DNA from: Halosaccharopolyspora lacisalsi
GTDB lineage: Bacteria; Actinomycetota; Actinomycetes; Mycobacteriales; Pseudonocardiaceae
Direction of reading: 5' to 3'
DNA: 64,000 bases
Assembly: GCF_014137975.1 (NCBI RefSeq)
Contig: NZ_JACGWZ010000005.1
Span: 412,562 to 476,561 of the forward strand
This document shows, in pieces, positions 1 through 9,538 of the stretch (positions within the stretch are counted from its first letter, which is position 1; every line of letters starts with the position of its first letter). A model generated the notes under the pieces. It ran no database searches and was not told where the DNA came from. It saw only the letters and a list, made by a program, of their open reading frames with translations. A program made the position numbers and the translations under genes.

Positions 1-1322
1 CCCGCCCCGTAGAGCCCGCAGGCCAGGACACCGCCCAGCAGCGACGCCGGGGTGATCAGGGCGACGAAGCTGGCTCCGGACAGGATCATCAGGACGCTGC
101 CGAGAGCGATCCACCCGTAGATGTAGGGCCGGATGCCTCGCTGGCCGCGGTCGCGGATCGTGCGTGACACCGCGGCGAGGCTTTCGTAGGCGGACCAGCT
201 GTAGGCCTCCCACAGCGCGTAGACGGTGCCGAAGAGCACCATCACGATCGCCACGATGTAGAAGTACTCGAACAGCGGCGCCACCGTCGACAGGAACTGG
301 CTCTGGTAGGTCAGCACGTCGTTGTCAGCCGGTACCTGGTGCTGGGCGCCGAGGATCGTCGCACCGCTGATCATGAACGCGGCGGCGATGATGCCCATGG
401 CGAGAAACGCCGCCAGCGTGTCCAGCTTCGGAGCCCGCTTCCACGCCTTGGCCTTGGCCACCTCGGCGGGGTCGTCGCTCAGCGGGATCTGGGCGTGCTG
501 GTCCCGTCCGGAGAGTTGTCGCTGAACGGCCGCGATGTCCGGGTGCCCGAGCATTCCCCAGCGCTTTTCGCGCAGCATGCCCGTGTAGCCGATGTAGTCG
601 TACATGCCGCCCCCGAGACCGCCCATGAACACCGCGAGTTCGACCCACGAGGACGTGGCCGCGATGTCGGGGTAGTCCTCGGCGACGAACGGAGCGTAGT
701 GCAGATCGCCGGGAACGAGTCCGGACAGCACGGCCGCCCAGTCCGGCTGGGCGACGGCGACGCCGACGAGCACGAGAACGACCATGAGCGCGGCGATGGC
801 GACCTGGACCTTCTCCAGCACCGCGTATCCGCCGAGAAAGGACAGGACTCCGGCGGCGGCGAGCACGATCAGCGCGTAAACCGTGGCGTTCCCGGCTCCG
901 AGCGAGTGCAGGTAGTCGCCCAGCGCGACGGCGACCCCGCTGGCCCAGCCGGGGAAGGAGAGCAGGCAGATGACGGCCAGCAGCAGCGGAAACCATCCTC
1001 TGGGGCCGGGAAACACGTGCGCGAACCGGGTCATCGGGTGTTCGCCGGTCACCGTGATGTGCCGGTTGGAGGCGTAGACGAGTGCGGCCTTGGCGACCAC
1101 ACCGATCACGATCGCCCACAGCACGGTGTAGCCGAAGATCGCACCTTCGCGGGAGGCGAGGATGGACTCGCCGCCACCGATGGTCAGTGAGGCGACGACG
1201 GCTCCGGGACCGAAGAACTTCAGTGCCGTGGCGGGGCTGAGGCGTTTGGTTCGGAGAGTGGCAGGCGGTTCGGGCAGTCGCAGCACCGGTTCGGCGCTGG
1301 TGCCGGTCTCGTGCGTGGTCAT
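1..1322 (-). CDS. Nramp-family (APC-fold) transporter, 3' end outside window
   Basis: Reading from an ATG at 1322 gives a polytopic membrane protein that runs off the left edge (about 440 residues seen). The N-terminal segment GPGAVVASLTIGGGESILAS aligns with the first helix of Nramp carriers, but the metal-binding DPGN motif is replaced by IGGGE, so metal transport is doubtful. At least eight hydrophobic segments follow, separated by a charged loop (KAKAWKRAP). GAGGG lies just upstream of the ATG. It is divergent from the GntR gene and shares its operator region. The context (fuconate dehydratase, FAD oxidase) suggests uptake of an organic acid; that is inference. Family assignment is good, substrate unknown. 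Confidence 0.75.
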   Translation of the reverse strand, partial: MTTHETGTSAEPVLRLPEPPATLRTKRLSPATALKFFGPGAVVASLTIGGGESILASREGAIFGYTVLWAIVIGVVAKAALVYASNRHITVTGEHPMTRFAHVFPGPRGWFPLLLAVICLLSFPGWASGVAVALGDYLHSLGAGNATVYALIVLAAAGVLSFLGGYAVLEKVQVAIAALMVVLVLVGVAVAQPDWAAVLSGLVPGDLHYAPFVAEDYPDIAATSSWVELAVFMGGLGGGMYDYIGYTGMLREKRWGMLGHPDIAAVQRQLSGRDQHAQIPLSDDPAEVAKAKAWKRAPKLDTLAAFLAMGIIAAAFMISGATILGAQHQVPADNDVLTYQSQFLSTVAPLFEYFYIVAIVMVLFGTVYALWEAYSWSAYESLAAVSRTIRDRGQRGIRPYIYGWIALGSVLMILSGASFVALITPASLLGGVLACGLYGA

Positions 1323-1388
1323 TGACCCTCGCTTCGCGTGTGAAGGCTGATGATGCGGAGGCCTCACTCTGCGAACTTCCGAGAAATG

Positions 1389-1416
1389 GATCCTATAGGA
1401 AAGTTCGTATAGGATC
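1389..1416. promoter_or_regulatory. Palindromic operator between transporter and GntR genes
   Basis: A perfect 9-bp inverted repeat, GATCCTATA (1389-1397) and TATAGGATC (1408-1416), is separated by 10 bp. It sits midway between the divergent starts at 1322 and 1479. The left arm is part of a smaller palindrome, TCCTATAGGA. AT-rich dyads of this size are typical GntR/FadR-type operators, so autoregulation plus control of the transporter is likely (inference). Confidence 0.6.
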
Positions 1417-1478
1417 TGGAGTATGAAAGTGATTCATGGCACCGTCAAGGGCGGTGCTCCGGGGAGGGGAGGTCCGGG

Positions 1479-2186
1479 ATGGGCAGAGCACAGGACACCG
1501 AGTCGGCCTCGGTGAGCGAGTTCGGGATCGAGATGCTGCCCCGCCGGTCCGCGCTGGCCGACGAGGTCCACGAGGCGGTCAAGGAACTGCTCATGGACCA
1601 GCGCATCGCCCCGGGGTCACGCATGTCCATCGACGGCCTGGCACGGGAGCTCGGCGTGTCACCGACGCCGGTGCGCGAGGCGTTGGCACGACTGGAGTCC
1701 GCGGAACTGGTGGTCAAGGAACCGCTCCGCGGATACCGGGCGGCGCCGCTGCTGACCCGTGAACAGCTCGACGACCTCTACCGGTTCCGGCTGCTCATCG
1801 AGCCCTGGGCGGCGGCGCGCGCGGCCGAGCGCATCACTTCGGACGGTGCGGCGCGGTTGCGGGCCGAAGTGGACTCCTGCGACATGCCGGACGAGAACAG
1901 CTACGCCGCCTACAAGGAGCTCACCGCCCACGACGACCGGTTCCACGTGCTGATCGCAGAGCTCGCCGGGAGTGCACAGGTGCGGTCCGCCTTCGAGCGC
2001 ACCCACTGTCACCTGCACATCTTCCGGCTCTACTTCGACCGGGTGATCGGAACCAAGACACTCGAGGAACACGGCGCGATCGCCGAATCGATCGCTTCCG
2101 GTGATCCGGGCGCGGCCGAGCTGGCGATGCGCACTCATCTGGAAGTCGCCTCCCAACAGCGACTTCGCCCGCTGTACGACTCCTGA
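1479..2186 (+). CDS. GntR/FadR-family transcriptional regulator
   Basis: A 235-residue regulator with an N-terminal winged helix (about residues 25-95, recognition segment GLARELGVSPTPVREALARL) followed by an alpha-helical FCD-type ligand domain with His/Asp metal-site candidates (HDDRFH near 150, HCHLH near 180, HLE near 222). The ATG is preceded by a strong GGGGAGG. It heads the fuconate-type operon and is divergent from the transporter; the operator at 1389-1416 is probably its target. The effector is presumably a sugar acid of the pathway. Confidence 0.9.
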   Translation: MGRAQDTESASVSEFGIEMLPRRSALADEVHEAVKELLMDQRIAPGSRMSIDGLARELGVSPTPVREALARLESAELVVKEPLRGYRAAPLLTREQLDDLYRFRLLIEPWAAARAAERITSDGAARLRAEVDSCDMPDENSYAAYKELTAHDDRFHVLIAELAGSAQVRSAFERTHCHLHIFRLYFDRVIGTKTLEEHGAIAESIASGDPGAAELAMRTHLEVASQQRLRPLYDS

Positions 2187-2291
2187 GACCGGGAACGAAC
2201 CGGTCGCCGCCGCTGGAGATCCCTACTGGTGAGGAGCACGGACATTGCTGACGACGACAACGGCGAGCAGCGCGCCAGAGGAGGCGGTGTC

Positions 2292-3590
2292 GTGAACACG
2301 ATCGTCGCGCTCGAGGTCTCCGACGTTCGTTTCCCCACGTCACGGCAGCTGGACGGGTCGGATGCCATGAACCCCGACCCGGACTACTCCGCGGCGTACG
2401 TGGTGCTGCGCACCGCCGAGGGAGAGGAGGGACACGGGTTCGTCTTCACCATCGGCCGCGGTAACGACATCCAGTGCGCGGCGATCGCGTCGCTGACCGA
2501 GCAGGTCGTCGGCCGCGACGTGGAAGCGCTGTGCGGTGACCTGGGGGCCTTCTCCCGGCAGCTGTCGGCCGACTCGCAGCTGAGGTGGCTCGGTCCGGAG
2601 AAGGGCGTCATGCACATGGCGGTGGGAGCCGTCGTCAACGCCGCCTGGGACCTGGCCGCCAAGCGGGCCGGTAAGCCGCTGTGGCGGTTGCTGGCGGAGA
2701 TGACCCCCGAGCAGCTGGTCGATCTCGTCGACTGGCGCTACCTCACCGACGCCCTCACCCGGGAGGAGGCGTTGGAACTGCTGCGCGCGTCCGAGACCGG
2801 CCGCACCGAACGGACCGGACGACTGCGCGGTGAGGGCTACCCGTCCTACACCACCACACCCGGCTGGCTGGGATACGACGACGCCAAGCTCGCGCGGCTG
2901 TGCGAGCAGGCCGTGGCCGACGGCTTCGACCTGATCAAGCTCAAGGTCGGTGGTGACGTGACCGACGACGTGCGGCGACTCGGTATCGCCCGCGAGGCCG
3001 TCGGTCCGGACGTGCGCATCGCCGTCGACGCCAACCAGCGCTGGGACGTCGACGAGGCGATCCCTTGGTTGCGCAAGCTGGAGCCCTTCGACCCGTGGTG
3101 GATCGAGGAGCCGACCTCGCCGGACGACGTGCTCGGTCACGCCGCGATCCGCCGCGCGATCTCACCGATGCGTGTGGCCACCGGCGAGCACGTGCACAAC
3201 CGGGTGATGTTCAAGCAACTGCTGCAGGCGGGAGCCATCGACGTCCTGCAACTGGACGCCACCCGGGTCGCCGGGATCAACGAGCACGTCGCGATCCTGC
3301 TGCTGGCGGCCAAGTTCGACGTCCCGGTGTGTCCGCACGCCGGGGGAGTGGGACTGTGCGAACTCGTGCAGCACCTGTCGATGTTCGACTACGTCGCCGT
3401 CTCGGGCTCGATGGTCGACCGGACGATCGAGCACGTCGATCACCTCCACGAGCACTTCGTGCACCCGGTGCGGATGCGCGCCAACCGGTACCTGCCGTCG
3501 GAGAGCCCGGGGATGAGCGCCGAGATCCTCCCCGAGTCCCGGCTGCGGTTCCGCTATCCGGAGGGAGCGGCGTGGGACATCCCGACGTGA
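2292..3590 (+). CDS. L-fuconate dehydratase-like enolase-superfamily enzyme
   Basis: This enzyme is predicted to dehydrate L-fuconate (or a related six-carbon acid) to the 2-keto-3-deoxy acid in the cytosol. The 432-residue protein carries hallmarks of the FucD group: [21 protein letters not shown], the KLKVGGDV segment with the catalytic lysine, metal ligands in [17 protein letters not shown] and GEHVHNR, and the downstream CPHAGG histidine. The GTG at 2292 is chosen because AGAGGAGG precedes it and homology begins there; an ATG at 2229 would add an unmatched extension. It lies 53 bp before the FAD oxidase gene, so the two are probably cotranscribed. Confidence 0.87.
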   Translation: MNTIVALEVSDVRFPTSRQLDGSDAMNPDPDYSAAYVVLRTAEGEEGHGFVFTIGRGNDIQCAAIASLTEQVVGRDVEALCGDLGAFSRQLSADSQLRWLGPEKGVMHMAVGAVVNAAWDLAAKRAGKPLWRLLAEMTPEQLVDLVDWRYLTDALTREEALELLRASETGRTERTGRLRGEGYPSYTTTPGWLGYDDAKLARLCEQAVADGFDLIKLKVGGDVTDDVRRLGIAREAVGPDVRIAVDANQRWDVDEAIPWLRKLEPFDPWWIEEPTSPDDVLGHAAIRRAISPMRVATGEHVHNRVMFKQLLQAGAIDVLQLDATRVAGINEHVAILLLAAKFDVPVCPHAGGVGLCELVQHLSMFDYVAVSGSMVDRTIEHVDHLHEHFVHPVRMRANRYLPSESPGMSAEILPESRLRFRYPEGAAWDIPT

Positions 3591-3643
3591 GGGCCGTTCC
3601 CGATGCGAACGAGTCCGAGGTCGACACCGGGGAGGAGGAGCGG

Positions 3644-5017
3644 ATGAGCGAGTCGGCGATCCGGGAACTGCGCGCGCGGCTTCCGGACGGTGCCGTACTC
3701 ACCGACCCCGACAGCACCGAAACCTACCGCCGCGACGAGGCCGACTTCTGCGTGGCGGGAACCCCGCTGGCCGTGGTGCGGCCGGAATCCACCGAGCAGG
3801 TGCAGCACGTGATGCGGGTGGCCGCAGAGCACGACCTCCCCGTCGTGCCGCAGGGGGCGCGTTCGGGACTGTCCGGTGCGGCCGACGCGGTCGATGGCGG
3901 ACTGGTGCTCTCGCTGTCGCGGATGGATCGCATCCTCGACATCGACCCCGTCGACCAGGTGGCGGTGGTCGAGCCCGGAGTGATCAATTCCGCGCTGTCG
4001 AAGGCCGTCGCCGAGCACGGCCTGAGCTATCCGCCTGACCCGTCGTCCTGGGAGATGTCCACGCTCGGGGGCAATCTCGCCACCAACGCGGGCGGCCTGT
4101 GCTGCGTGAAGTACGGAGTGACCGCCGACTTCGTCCGTGGCCTCGAGGTGGTCCTGGCCGACGGGCAGGTGCTGAGCACCGGACGGCGTTCGGCAAAGGG
4201 CGTGGCGGGCTACGACCTGACCCGGTTGCTGGTCGGTTCCGAGGGCACGCTCGGAGTGATCACGAAGGCGACCCTCGGTCTGCGGCCGGCTCCCGAGCCT
4301 GGGCTGACTGCCGCGGCGGTGTTCGCCGCGGCCGAGCCCGCCCTGCGCGCGGTGAACCGGATCGTGGCCGAGGGGCTGCAGCCGTCGATGCTGGAGTTCC
4401 TCGACGGGACCACGGTGCGGGCGATCCAGGACTACCGGGACATGGGACTGCCGCCGGACGCCGGGGCGATGGTGCTCGCCCAGTCCGACCGGGGTGGCCG
4501 GTCCGCCGACGACGTCGCCGCGATCGGGCGGATCTGCGCCGAGGAGGGGGCTCTGGAGGTGGCAGAGGCCGCCGACACCGCCGAGTCGGAGATGCTGTGG
4601 CAGTCGCGCCGGATGGTCAACGCCGCGATCCGGTGCCTCGGAGCCACGCTGATCGACGACGTGTCGGTGCCCCGGTCCCGCTTGGTGGAACTGCTCGACG
4701 GGGTGCGGCGCATCGCAGAGCAGCACGACGTGCTCGTGTCCTGCCCCGGTCATGTCGGGGACGGCAACATGCACCCGACCGTGATCTTCGACCGTGCCGA
4801 CGACGCCGCGGTGGCCCGCGCCGAAGCGGCCTTCGACGCCGTCATGCGGCTCGGGCTGGACCTCGGGGGAACGATCACCGGGGAGCACGGGGTCGGGCTG
4901 CTCAAACGGCGGTGGCTGGAACACGAGCTCGGACCGCTGGGCACGGAACTGCACCGAAGCATCAAGGCCGCGTTCGACCCCAGGGGGATCCTCAACCCGG
5001 GCAAGGTACTCGCCTGA
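3644..5017 (+). CDS. FAD-binding oxidase of the GlcD/FAD-linked oxidase C family
   Basis: A 457-residue flavoprotein of the PCMH/vanillyl-alcohol-oxidase fold. The FAD-binding half contains VVPQGARSGLSGAA, a proline-rich YPPDPSS and GGNLATNAGG; the C-terminal substrate domain ends in GHVGDGNMHP, GTITGEHGVG and the terminal ILNPGKVLA. These fit D-2-hydroxyacid dehydrogenases of the glycolate oxidase GlcD type. The ATG at 3644 follows GGAGGAGG. Next to the fuconate-type dehydratase it may oxidise a hydroxy acid made downstream in that pathway (inference). A 47-bp hairpin 40 bp after the stop probably ends the transcript. Confidence 0.88.
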   Translation: MSESAIRELRARLPDGAVLTDPDSTETYRRDEADFCVAGTPLAVVRPESTEQVQHVMRVAAEHDLPVVPQGARSGLSGAADAVDGGLVLSLSRMDRILDIDPVDQVAVVEPGVINSALSKAVAEHGLSYPPDPSSWEMSTLGGNLATNAGGLCCVKYGVTADFVRGLEVVLADGQVLSTGRRSAKGVAGYDLTRLLVGSEGTLGVITKATLGLRPAPEPGLTAAAVFAAAEPALRAVNRIVAEGLQPSMLEFLDGTTVRAIQDYRDMGLPPDAGAMVLAQSDRGGRSADDVAAIGRICAEEGALEVAEAADTAESEMLWQSRRMVNAAIRCLGATLIDDVSVPRSRLVELLDGVRRIAEQHDVLVSCPGHVGDGNMHPTVIFDRADDAAVARAEAAFDAVMRLGLDLGGTITGEHGVGLLKRRWLEHELGPLGTELHRSIKAAFDPRGILNPGKVLA

Positions 5018-5057
5018 TCGAGGATTTCCGATCGGGTTGTCGCAACTGTCCCAAAGG

Positions 5058-5104
5058 GTGAACGGGCCGTTTTGGCACTCACACCGCCAAAACGGTCCGT
5101 TCAC
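5058..5104. terminator. 47-bp hairpin, copy 1 of 3
   Basis: Arms beginning GTGAACGGGCCGTT and ending AACGGTCCGTTCAC form a stem of about 20 bp around a CAC triloop. The same element recurs at 20562 and 34421 with compensatory base changes. There is no T-run, as is common for actinomycete terminators. It follows the FAD oxidase by 40 bp. Confidence 0.65.
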
Positions 5105-5311
5105 CACGACTCCGGGCCCCTTCGGGTGAACAACCCGACAAGAAAACATCGGTGAAGCGGTTCTCGCCCCGGTCCGGCACCGCTGCGGCCCGTGCCGAGG
5201 ACGGCGCGGCCGGCTCTTCCCGGTGCGGGCCGAGACCCCCCGTGGGACGATCGACGGTGTTCGCCGCACGGCCTCGGGGGTGACCCGCTTCCCGGGAGGG
5301 AGGTCACGAGA

Positions 5312-5989
5312 GTGAACCCGCGTTCCTGGACCAAGGCGCCGCGCCGGGGCGTGGCCCGGGGCTTTCGGCGGTCCCGGGTGCGTGCCTACTTCGTGTCGAC
5401 GAGCACGCCGAAGCTGCACCTCGGCGCGGGGCACAACCACCTCGACGGTTGGCTCAACACCGACCGCGACGTCGACTCCGGTGCGGTGCTGCTCGACGTC
5501 TCCCGCCCCTTTCCGCTGCCGAGCGAAGCGTTCCACTCCGTGTTCTCCGAGCACCTCGTCGAGCACCTGCCGTATGCGACCGGTGTGGCGATGCTGCGGG
5601 AGTGCCGTCGCGTCCTCGCTCCCGGTGGACGGATCCGAACGGCGACTCCGGACCTGCACGCGCTCGTGTCGCTCGTCGACGGAACAGGTGGGCAGGTCGG
5701 TCGGCGTTACGCCTCCTGGCTCGCGGACTCGTACTTCCCCGACGCCGACGGAGAAGCCGCGACGTTCGCCCTCAACCAGGTCATGCGGGGGTGGGGGCAC
5801 CGCTTCGTCTACGACGAGGCGACCCTGAGGGCGACGCTGGAGCAGGTCGGGTTCACCGACGTGCGGCGGTGCTCCCCCCGCGACAGCGCTCATCCGGACC
5901 TGGCCGGTCTGGAGGACCACGGCGTCGCCGACGGCAACGCGGAACTCGCCCGCTTCGAGACGATGAGCCTCGAAGCTCGCCGCCCCTGA
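5312..5989 (+). CDS. Small class I SAM-dependent methyltransferase
   Basis: A 225-residue protein of the predicted methyltransferase group that opens with LHLGAGHNHLDGWLNTD, a variant of the SAM-binding loop. It continues with FSEHLVEHLPY and ECRRVLAPGGRIRTATPDL, the usual motif II/III region. GTG 5312 is used because GGGAGGGAGG lies 9 bp upstream. The substrate is unknown; related proteins are often in cell-envelope glycan contexts, which this locus does not show. It is convergent with the dehydrogenase at 6008. Confidence 0.75.
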   Translation: MNPRSWTKAPRRGVARGFRRSRVRAYFVSTSTPKLHLGAGHNHLDGWLNTDRDVDSGAVLLDVSRPFPLPSEAFHSVFSEHLVEHLPYATGVAMLRECRRVLAPGGRIRTATPDLHALVSLVDGTGGQVGRRYASWLADSYFPDADGEAATFALNQVMRGWGHRFVYDEATLRATLEQVGFTDVRRCSPRDSAHPDLAGLEDHGVADGNAELARFETMSLEARRP

Positions 5990-6007
5990 ACGCACTCTTC
6001 CCGGGGG

Positions 6008-6874
6008 TCACTCCGAGCGGTGCACGGCGCGGACCACCGCCGCCATGTCCTCGGAGCCGTATCCGGCGTCGACCGCGGCCTGGAACTGCTCGTTGAGCGC
6101 CCACATCAGCCGGTCGTCGGTGTTGCCGGCACGCATCGCCTCGGCGATCAGGGCGGTGTCCTTGACCGCCCCGCCGAGGGTGAACGAGGCCGGGAACTCA
6201 CCCTTGATCATCGCGTCGCCCTTGAGCTGGGTGTAGGCACAGTCGAGCGGCCCTCCGGAGATGGCTTCCAGGAACCTTCGCGGATCGATGTCCAGCCCCT
6301 CGGCCATTCCGACGGCCTGGGCCGTGGCGCCGACGACCGACAGCACCCACGAGTTGGCGACCAGCTTGAGCCGGTGTCCGTCACCGGGCTGTTCACCCAC
6401 CCAGATCGTGTTCGAGCCGATCGCCTCGAACACCGCGGAGACGGCGTCGCGCAGCCGTGACGGTCCACCGGCGAGCACGGTGAGCGTGCCCTGCTCGGCA
6501 GGCTGCTTCGTGCCCAGCACCGGAGCGTCGACGAAACCGACACCGTGCTGTTCGGCCAACTCGGCGAGTTGGGCGGTGCCGCCGACGCCGACCGTGCTGC
6601 TCTGCACCCACACCGCCCGCGAGTCGGCGGCGGGCAGCGCCTGCTCCATCACCCCGGCCACGGCGTCGGCGTCGAACAGCATGGTCACGATCACCTCCGC
6701 GCTCGAGACGGCGCGGGTGAGGTCCTCGGCGACGGTGGCGCCCGCCTCCGCGAGCGGACGCGCCTTGTCCGCGTTGCGGTTCCACACCGTCACGTCCAGT
6801 CCGGCGTCGGCGAGGTTGCGGGCCATCCCGGCGCCCATCAGGCCCGTACCCAGCACGGTCACGGTCTTTGTCAC
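6008..6874 (-). CDS. NAD(P)-dependent beta-hydroxyacid dehydrogenase family protein
   Basis: A 288-residue enzyme resembling 3-hydroxyisobutyrate dehydrogenase. The Rossmann motif VLGTGLMGAGMARNLA is at the N-terminus. The substrate segment DAPVLGTKQPAEQGTL and the catalytic-lysine helix RLKLVANSWV follow, with a C-terminal helical domain. GTG 6874 has GGGAGG seven bases upstream; an ATG twelve bases further out would include that Shine-Dalgarno in the coding region, so I prefer GTG. It is divergent from the F420-type gene. Substrate cannot be told from sequence. Confidence 0.85.
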   Translation of the reverse strand: MTKTVTVLGTGLMGAGMARNLADAGLDVTVWNRNADKARPLAEAGATVAEDLTRAVSSAEVIVTMLFDADAVAGVMEQALPAADSRAVWVQSSTVGVGGTAQLAELAEQHGVGFVDAPVLGTKQPAEQGTLTVLAGGPSRLRDAVSAVFEAIGSNTIWVGEQPGDGHRLKLVANSWVLSVVGATAQAVGMAEGLDIDPRRFLEAISGGPLDCAYTQLKGDAMIKGEFPASFTLGGAVKDTALIAEAMRAGNTDDRLMWALNEQFQAAVDAGYGSEDMAAVVRAVHRSE

Positions 6875-6976
6875 TGGTCCTCCCATTCGGTGGGTTCCAC
6901 CCGGGTACTCGAGTACCCGGCCACCGGCACTGCCATGCTCGGGGCGAGCGGGTGAAAAGCGTGATAATTTGCGGTC

Positions 6977-7876
6977 ATGGCCACGCCCTCTTTCCCCGCC
7001 GCCGTCGGCGTCTGGTGGACCAGCGACACGCGTCCGATCACCGAAGTCCAGCGCGCGGCGACCGAACTGGAGGGACTCGGTTACGGTTCGCTGTGGTTCG
7101 GCGAGGCCGCGGGCAAGGAGGCGTTGACGCAGTCCGGTGCCCTGCTGGCAGCCACGCGGCGCCTGCGGGTGGGCACCGGCATCGCCAACATCCACGCGCG
7201 CGATGCGATGGCCGCGGAGTCCGGTGGCCGGACACTGGTCGCCCAGTACCCGGAACGCTTCCTGCTCGGACTCGGGGTGAGCCACGCACCCCTGGTGCAG
7301 CACCGCTCGGGCACCTACGAGAAACCGCTGACGACCATGCGCGACTACCTCGCGCGCATGGACCAGGTGTCCGGCAAGATCGAACCGGGTGTCGGGCGGG
7401 CCCCCCGACTGCTGGCGGCGCTGGGCCCGAAGATGCTCGATCTCTCCGCCACCGCCGCCGACGGTGCCCACACCTACCTGGTGACGCCGAAGCACACCGC
7501 CGACGCCCGCGAGGCGATCGGGCCGGACAAGACGCTCGTCGTCGAGCAGGGCATCGCGGCCACCACCGACCGGGAGACCGCGCTGCGGCGGGCGCACGCC
7601 CACCTGGACATGTACTCGGTACTGCCGAACTACCGCAACAACTGGCTGCGCGAGGGCTTCACCGAGGACGATCTCGTGCGCGGTGGCAGCGACCGCCTGG
7701 CCGAGGCACTGGTGGCCTGGGGCCGGACCGAGGACATCGTCGGGCGGGTGCGCGAGCACCTCGATGCCGGGGCCGATCACGTGGTGGTGCAGCTGCTCGG
7801 CGAGGAACAGACCGACGATCCGTTGCCCGCGCTTCGGGACCTCGCACCCGCGCTGACCGCGCTGACCGGCAGGTAA
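6977..7876 (+). CDS. LLM-class F420-dependent oxidoreductase
   Basis: A 299-residue luciferase-like TIM-barrel protein. The N-terminal strand AVGVWWTSD, the segment GYGSLWFGE, the RLRVGTGIANIHARD loop and FLLGLGVSHAP are typical of the actinobacterial F420-dependent subfamily (TIGR03620-like). Such enzymes transfer hydride from F420H2 to varied small molecules. The ATG at 6977 is 102 bp from the divergent dehydrogenase start. No substrate can be assigned. Confidence 0.85.
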   Translation: MATPSFPAAVGVWWTSDTRPITEVQRAATELEGLGYGSLWFGEAAGKEALTQSGALLAATRRLRVGTGIANIHARDAMAAESGGRTLVAQYPERFLLGLGVSHAPLVQHRSGTYEKPLTTMRDYLARMDQVSGKIEPGVGRAPRLLAALGPKMLDLSATAADGAHTYLVTPKHTADAREAIGPDKTLVVEQGIAATTDRETALRRAHAHLDMYSVLPNYRNNWLREGFTEDDLVRGGSDRLAEALVAWGRTEDIVGRVREHLDAGADHVVVQLLGEEQTDDPLPALRDLAPALTALTGR

Positions 7877-8008
7877 GGTGCCCTCCCGACACACCGCCTC
7901 GGTACGTCGAGTGGTGACACGGTGACTCGGAAGCGCGACAGGACTCGGGACTCTCGGCGGCAGCATTCCACCGAGGGAAAACGTGCACGCGCGGATCCGC
8001 GCCGCGAC

Positions 8009-8611
8009 ATGACCACGGACGAGATCGGGCTGAGCGGCACGACGATTCGGTTCGCCCACCCGACGGCGGGTGCGGACCTGCTCTACGAAGGTGTCGGTGA
8101 CGAGAAGTTCCCGCCGTACTGGGCGGAGCTGTGGCCCAGCGGGGTGGAGCTGGCCTACGAGGTCTCGACGTACGAACTCGGCGGTCTGTCCGTGCTCGAA
8201 CTCGGCTGCGGGGTGGGCTTGCCCAGCATCGCCGCGGCGCTGTCCGGGGGGCGGGTGCTGGCCACCGACCGATCCCGCGACGCCGCCGAGCTCGCCGGGG
8301 ACAACGCGCGTCGCAACGGCGTGACAGTGGAGACCGCTGAATGCTCCTGGGAGCAGCCGGATTCGCTACTCGAAGGGGCTCCGTGGGATCTCGTGCTGGC
8401 CGCGGACGTGCTCTACGAGCAGCGCAACGTCTCCTGGTTGCTTTCGCTGCTGCCCCGGTTGGTCGACCGGGCCGGCGAGGTTTGGATCACCGATCCACGG
8501 CGCACGCGAGCCGATGATTTCCTCACCGGGGTCGTCGAGGACTGGCGGCTCTCGACGTCGGCGACTCGGATTCCCGCCGTGGACCTCCACCGGTTGCGGC
8601 TCAGGAAGTGA
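8009..8611 (+). CDS. Class I SAM methyltransferase, METTL21/nicotinamide-MT-like
   Basis: About 200 residues with PPYWAELWPSGVELA, LELGCGVGLPSIAAAL and DLVLAADVLYEQRN, the pattern of protein-lysine methyltransferases of the METTL21 type and bacterial nicotinamide N-methyltransferase-like proteins. The ATG at 8009 is chosen because homology starts near it; an in-frame GTG at 7922 would add 29 basic residues without clear family support. No strong ribosome site is seen. The 3' end overlaps the convergent SDR gene by 11 bp. Confidence 0.72.
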   Translation: MTTDEIGLSGTTIRFAHPTAGADLLYEGVGDEKFPPYWAELWPSGVELAYEVSTYELGGLSVLELGCGVGLPSIAAALSGGRVLATDRSRDAAELAGDNARRNGVTVETAECSWEQPDSLLEGAPWDLVLAADVLYEQRNVSWLLSLLPRLVDRAGEVWITDPRRTRADDFLTGVVEDWRLSTSATRIPAVDLHRLRLRK

Positions 8612-9406
8612 AGCGGCGGAAACCTCCCTCGACGTCGATGACCTGGCCGGTGAGCGCGGCGGCTTCCGGGGAGAGCAGCAAGGCGATCACGGCGGCGCCT
8701 TCGTCCGGGGTGTTCCAGCGTCCGCGGGACATGTGCCGCCGGACGAAGGCCTCCAGGTCGGGCGTGGCCCAGCCGGTGTCGCTCGGACCCGGATCGAGGC
8801 AGTTCACGGTGATCTCGCGCTCGACGAGCGCGTCGGTCAACGTGGTGGTGATCTGCCGAAGAGCTCCCTTGGTGGTCGCGTAGGGGATCTCGTCCGGCAT
8901 CGGCCCCTTGTGCTGGCCCGAGGTGAACAGCACGATCCGACCACCGTCGGGATGGGGCCGGTACTGCTCCGCGAAGGCTCGTACGAGCAGCAACGACGCG
9001 CGGACGTTGACCGCCCACGTCGCGCCGAGGGCTTCGCCGGTCAGTGTCTCCAGCGTTCCGGTCTGCGATCGAGCGTGGTTGAGCACGAGAGTGTCGGCCG
9101 TGCCGAAGCGGTTCACCGCGTCGTCGACGAGTCGTCGCGGAGCCTCGGGTGCGGCGAGGTCGGTCTCGAAGTGGGTCAGCCGTCGATCCACACCGCCCAG
9201 TTCCCCCAACACGGCGTCGATTCCCCCGGAATCGGCGCCCCAGGGCCCGGTGGCGGCGGTCCTGGTGGCGTCTCGTACGGGCTGAACGAGTGCGCGACCA
9301 CGCGCGTGTCCGGGTCGGCGAGCAGTCGCCGTCCGATCGCGAAACCGATCCCACGGCGGCGGCTGACGCCCGTTACCAGGGCTGTACGCCCGGCCGATGT
9401 CACCAT
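8601..9406 (-). pseudogene. SDR oxidoreductase with a frameshift
   Basis: A short-chain dehydrogenase read in two frames. From ATG 9406 the start is TALVTGVSRRRGIGFAIGRRLL, a cofactor loop. The frame ends early, while the rest (GGIDAVLGELGGVDRR, LVLNHARSQTG, the catalytic Y-x-x-x-K as YATTKGAL, and the C-terminus VIDVEGGFRRFTS) lies in another frame. The break is near 9270-9277, where one base seems missing after SFSPY. All catalytic elements survive, so either this is a fresh mutation or a sequence error. NAD(P)-dependent reduction of an unknown carbonyl would be expected if intact. Confidence 0.75.
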
Positions 9407-9538
9407 GCCCCGATCGTCGTGGACCGGCCGGATTGATCGGAAACACTTTTCGCCCGGAGGTGCGTTCCTGCGGGCCGGTGACGGTGGGCGTCTGACGAGC
9501 TTCCGGGTGACCGCTGCGTGTCGATTCGCGCTGCTTCG

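Noticed and set aside
3554..5995. Long minus-strand ORF of 813 codons
   Set aside because: It is antisense to the FAD oxidase and methyltransferase genes, Arg/Pro-rich, and has no family features.
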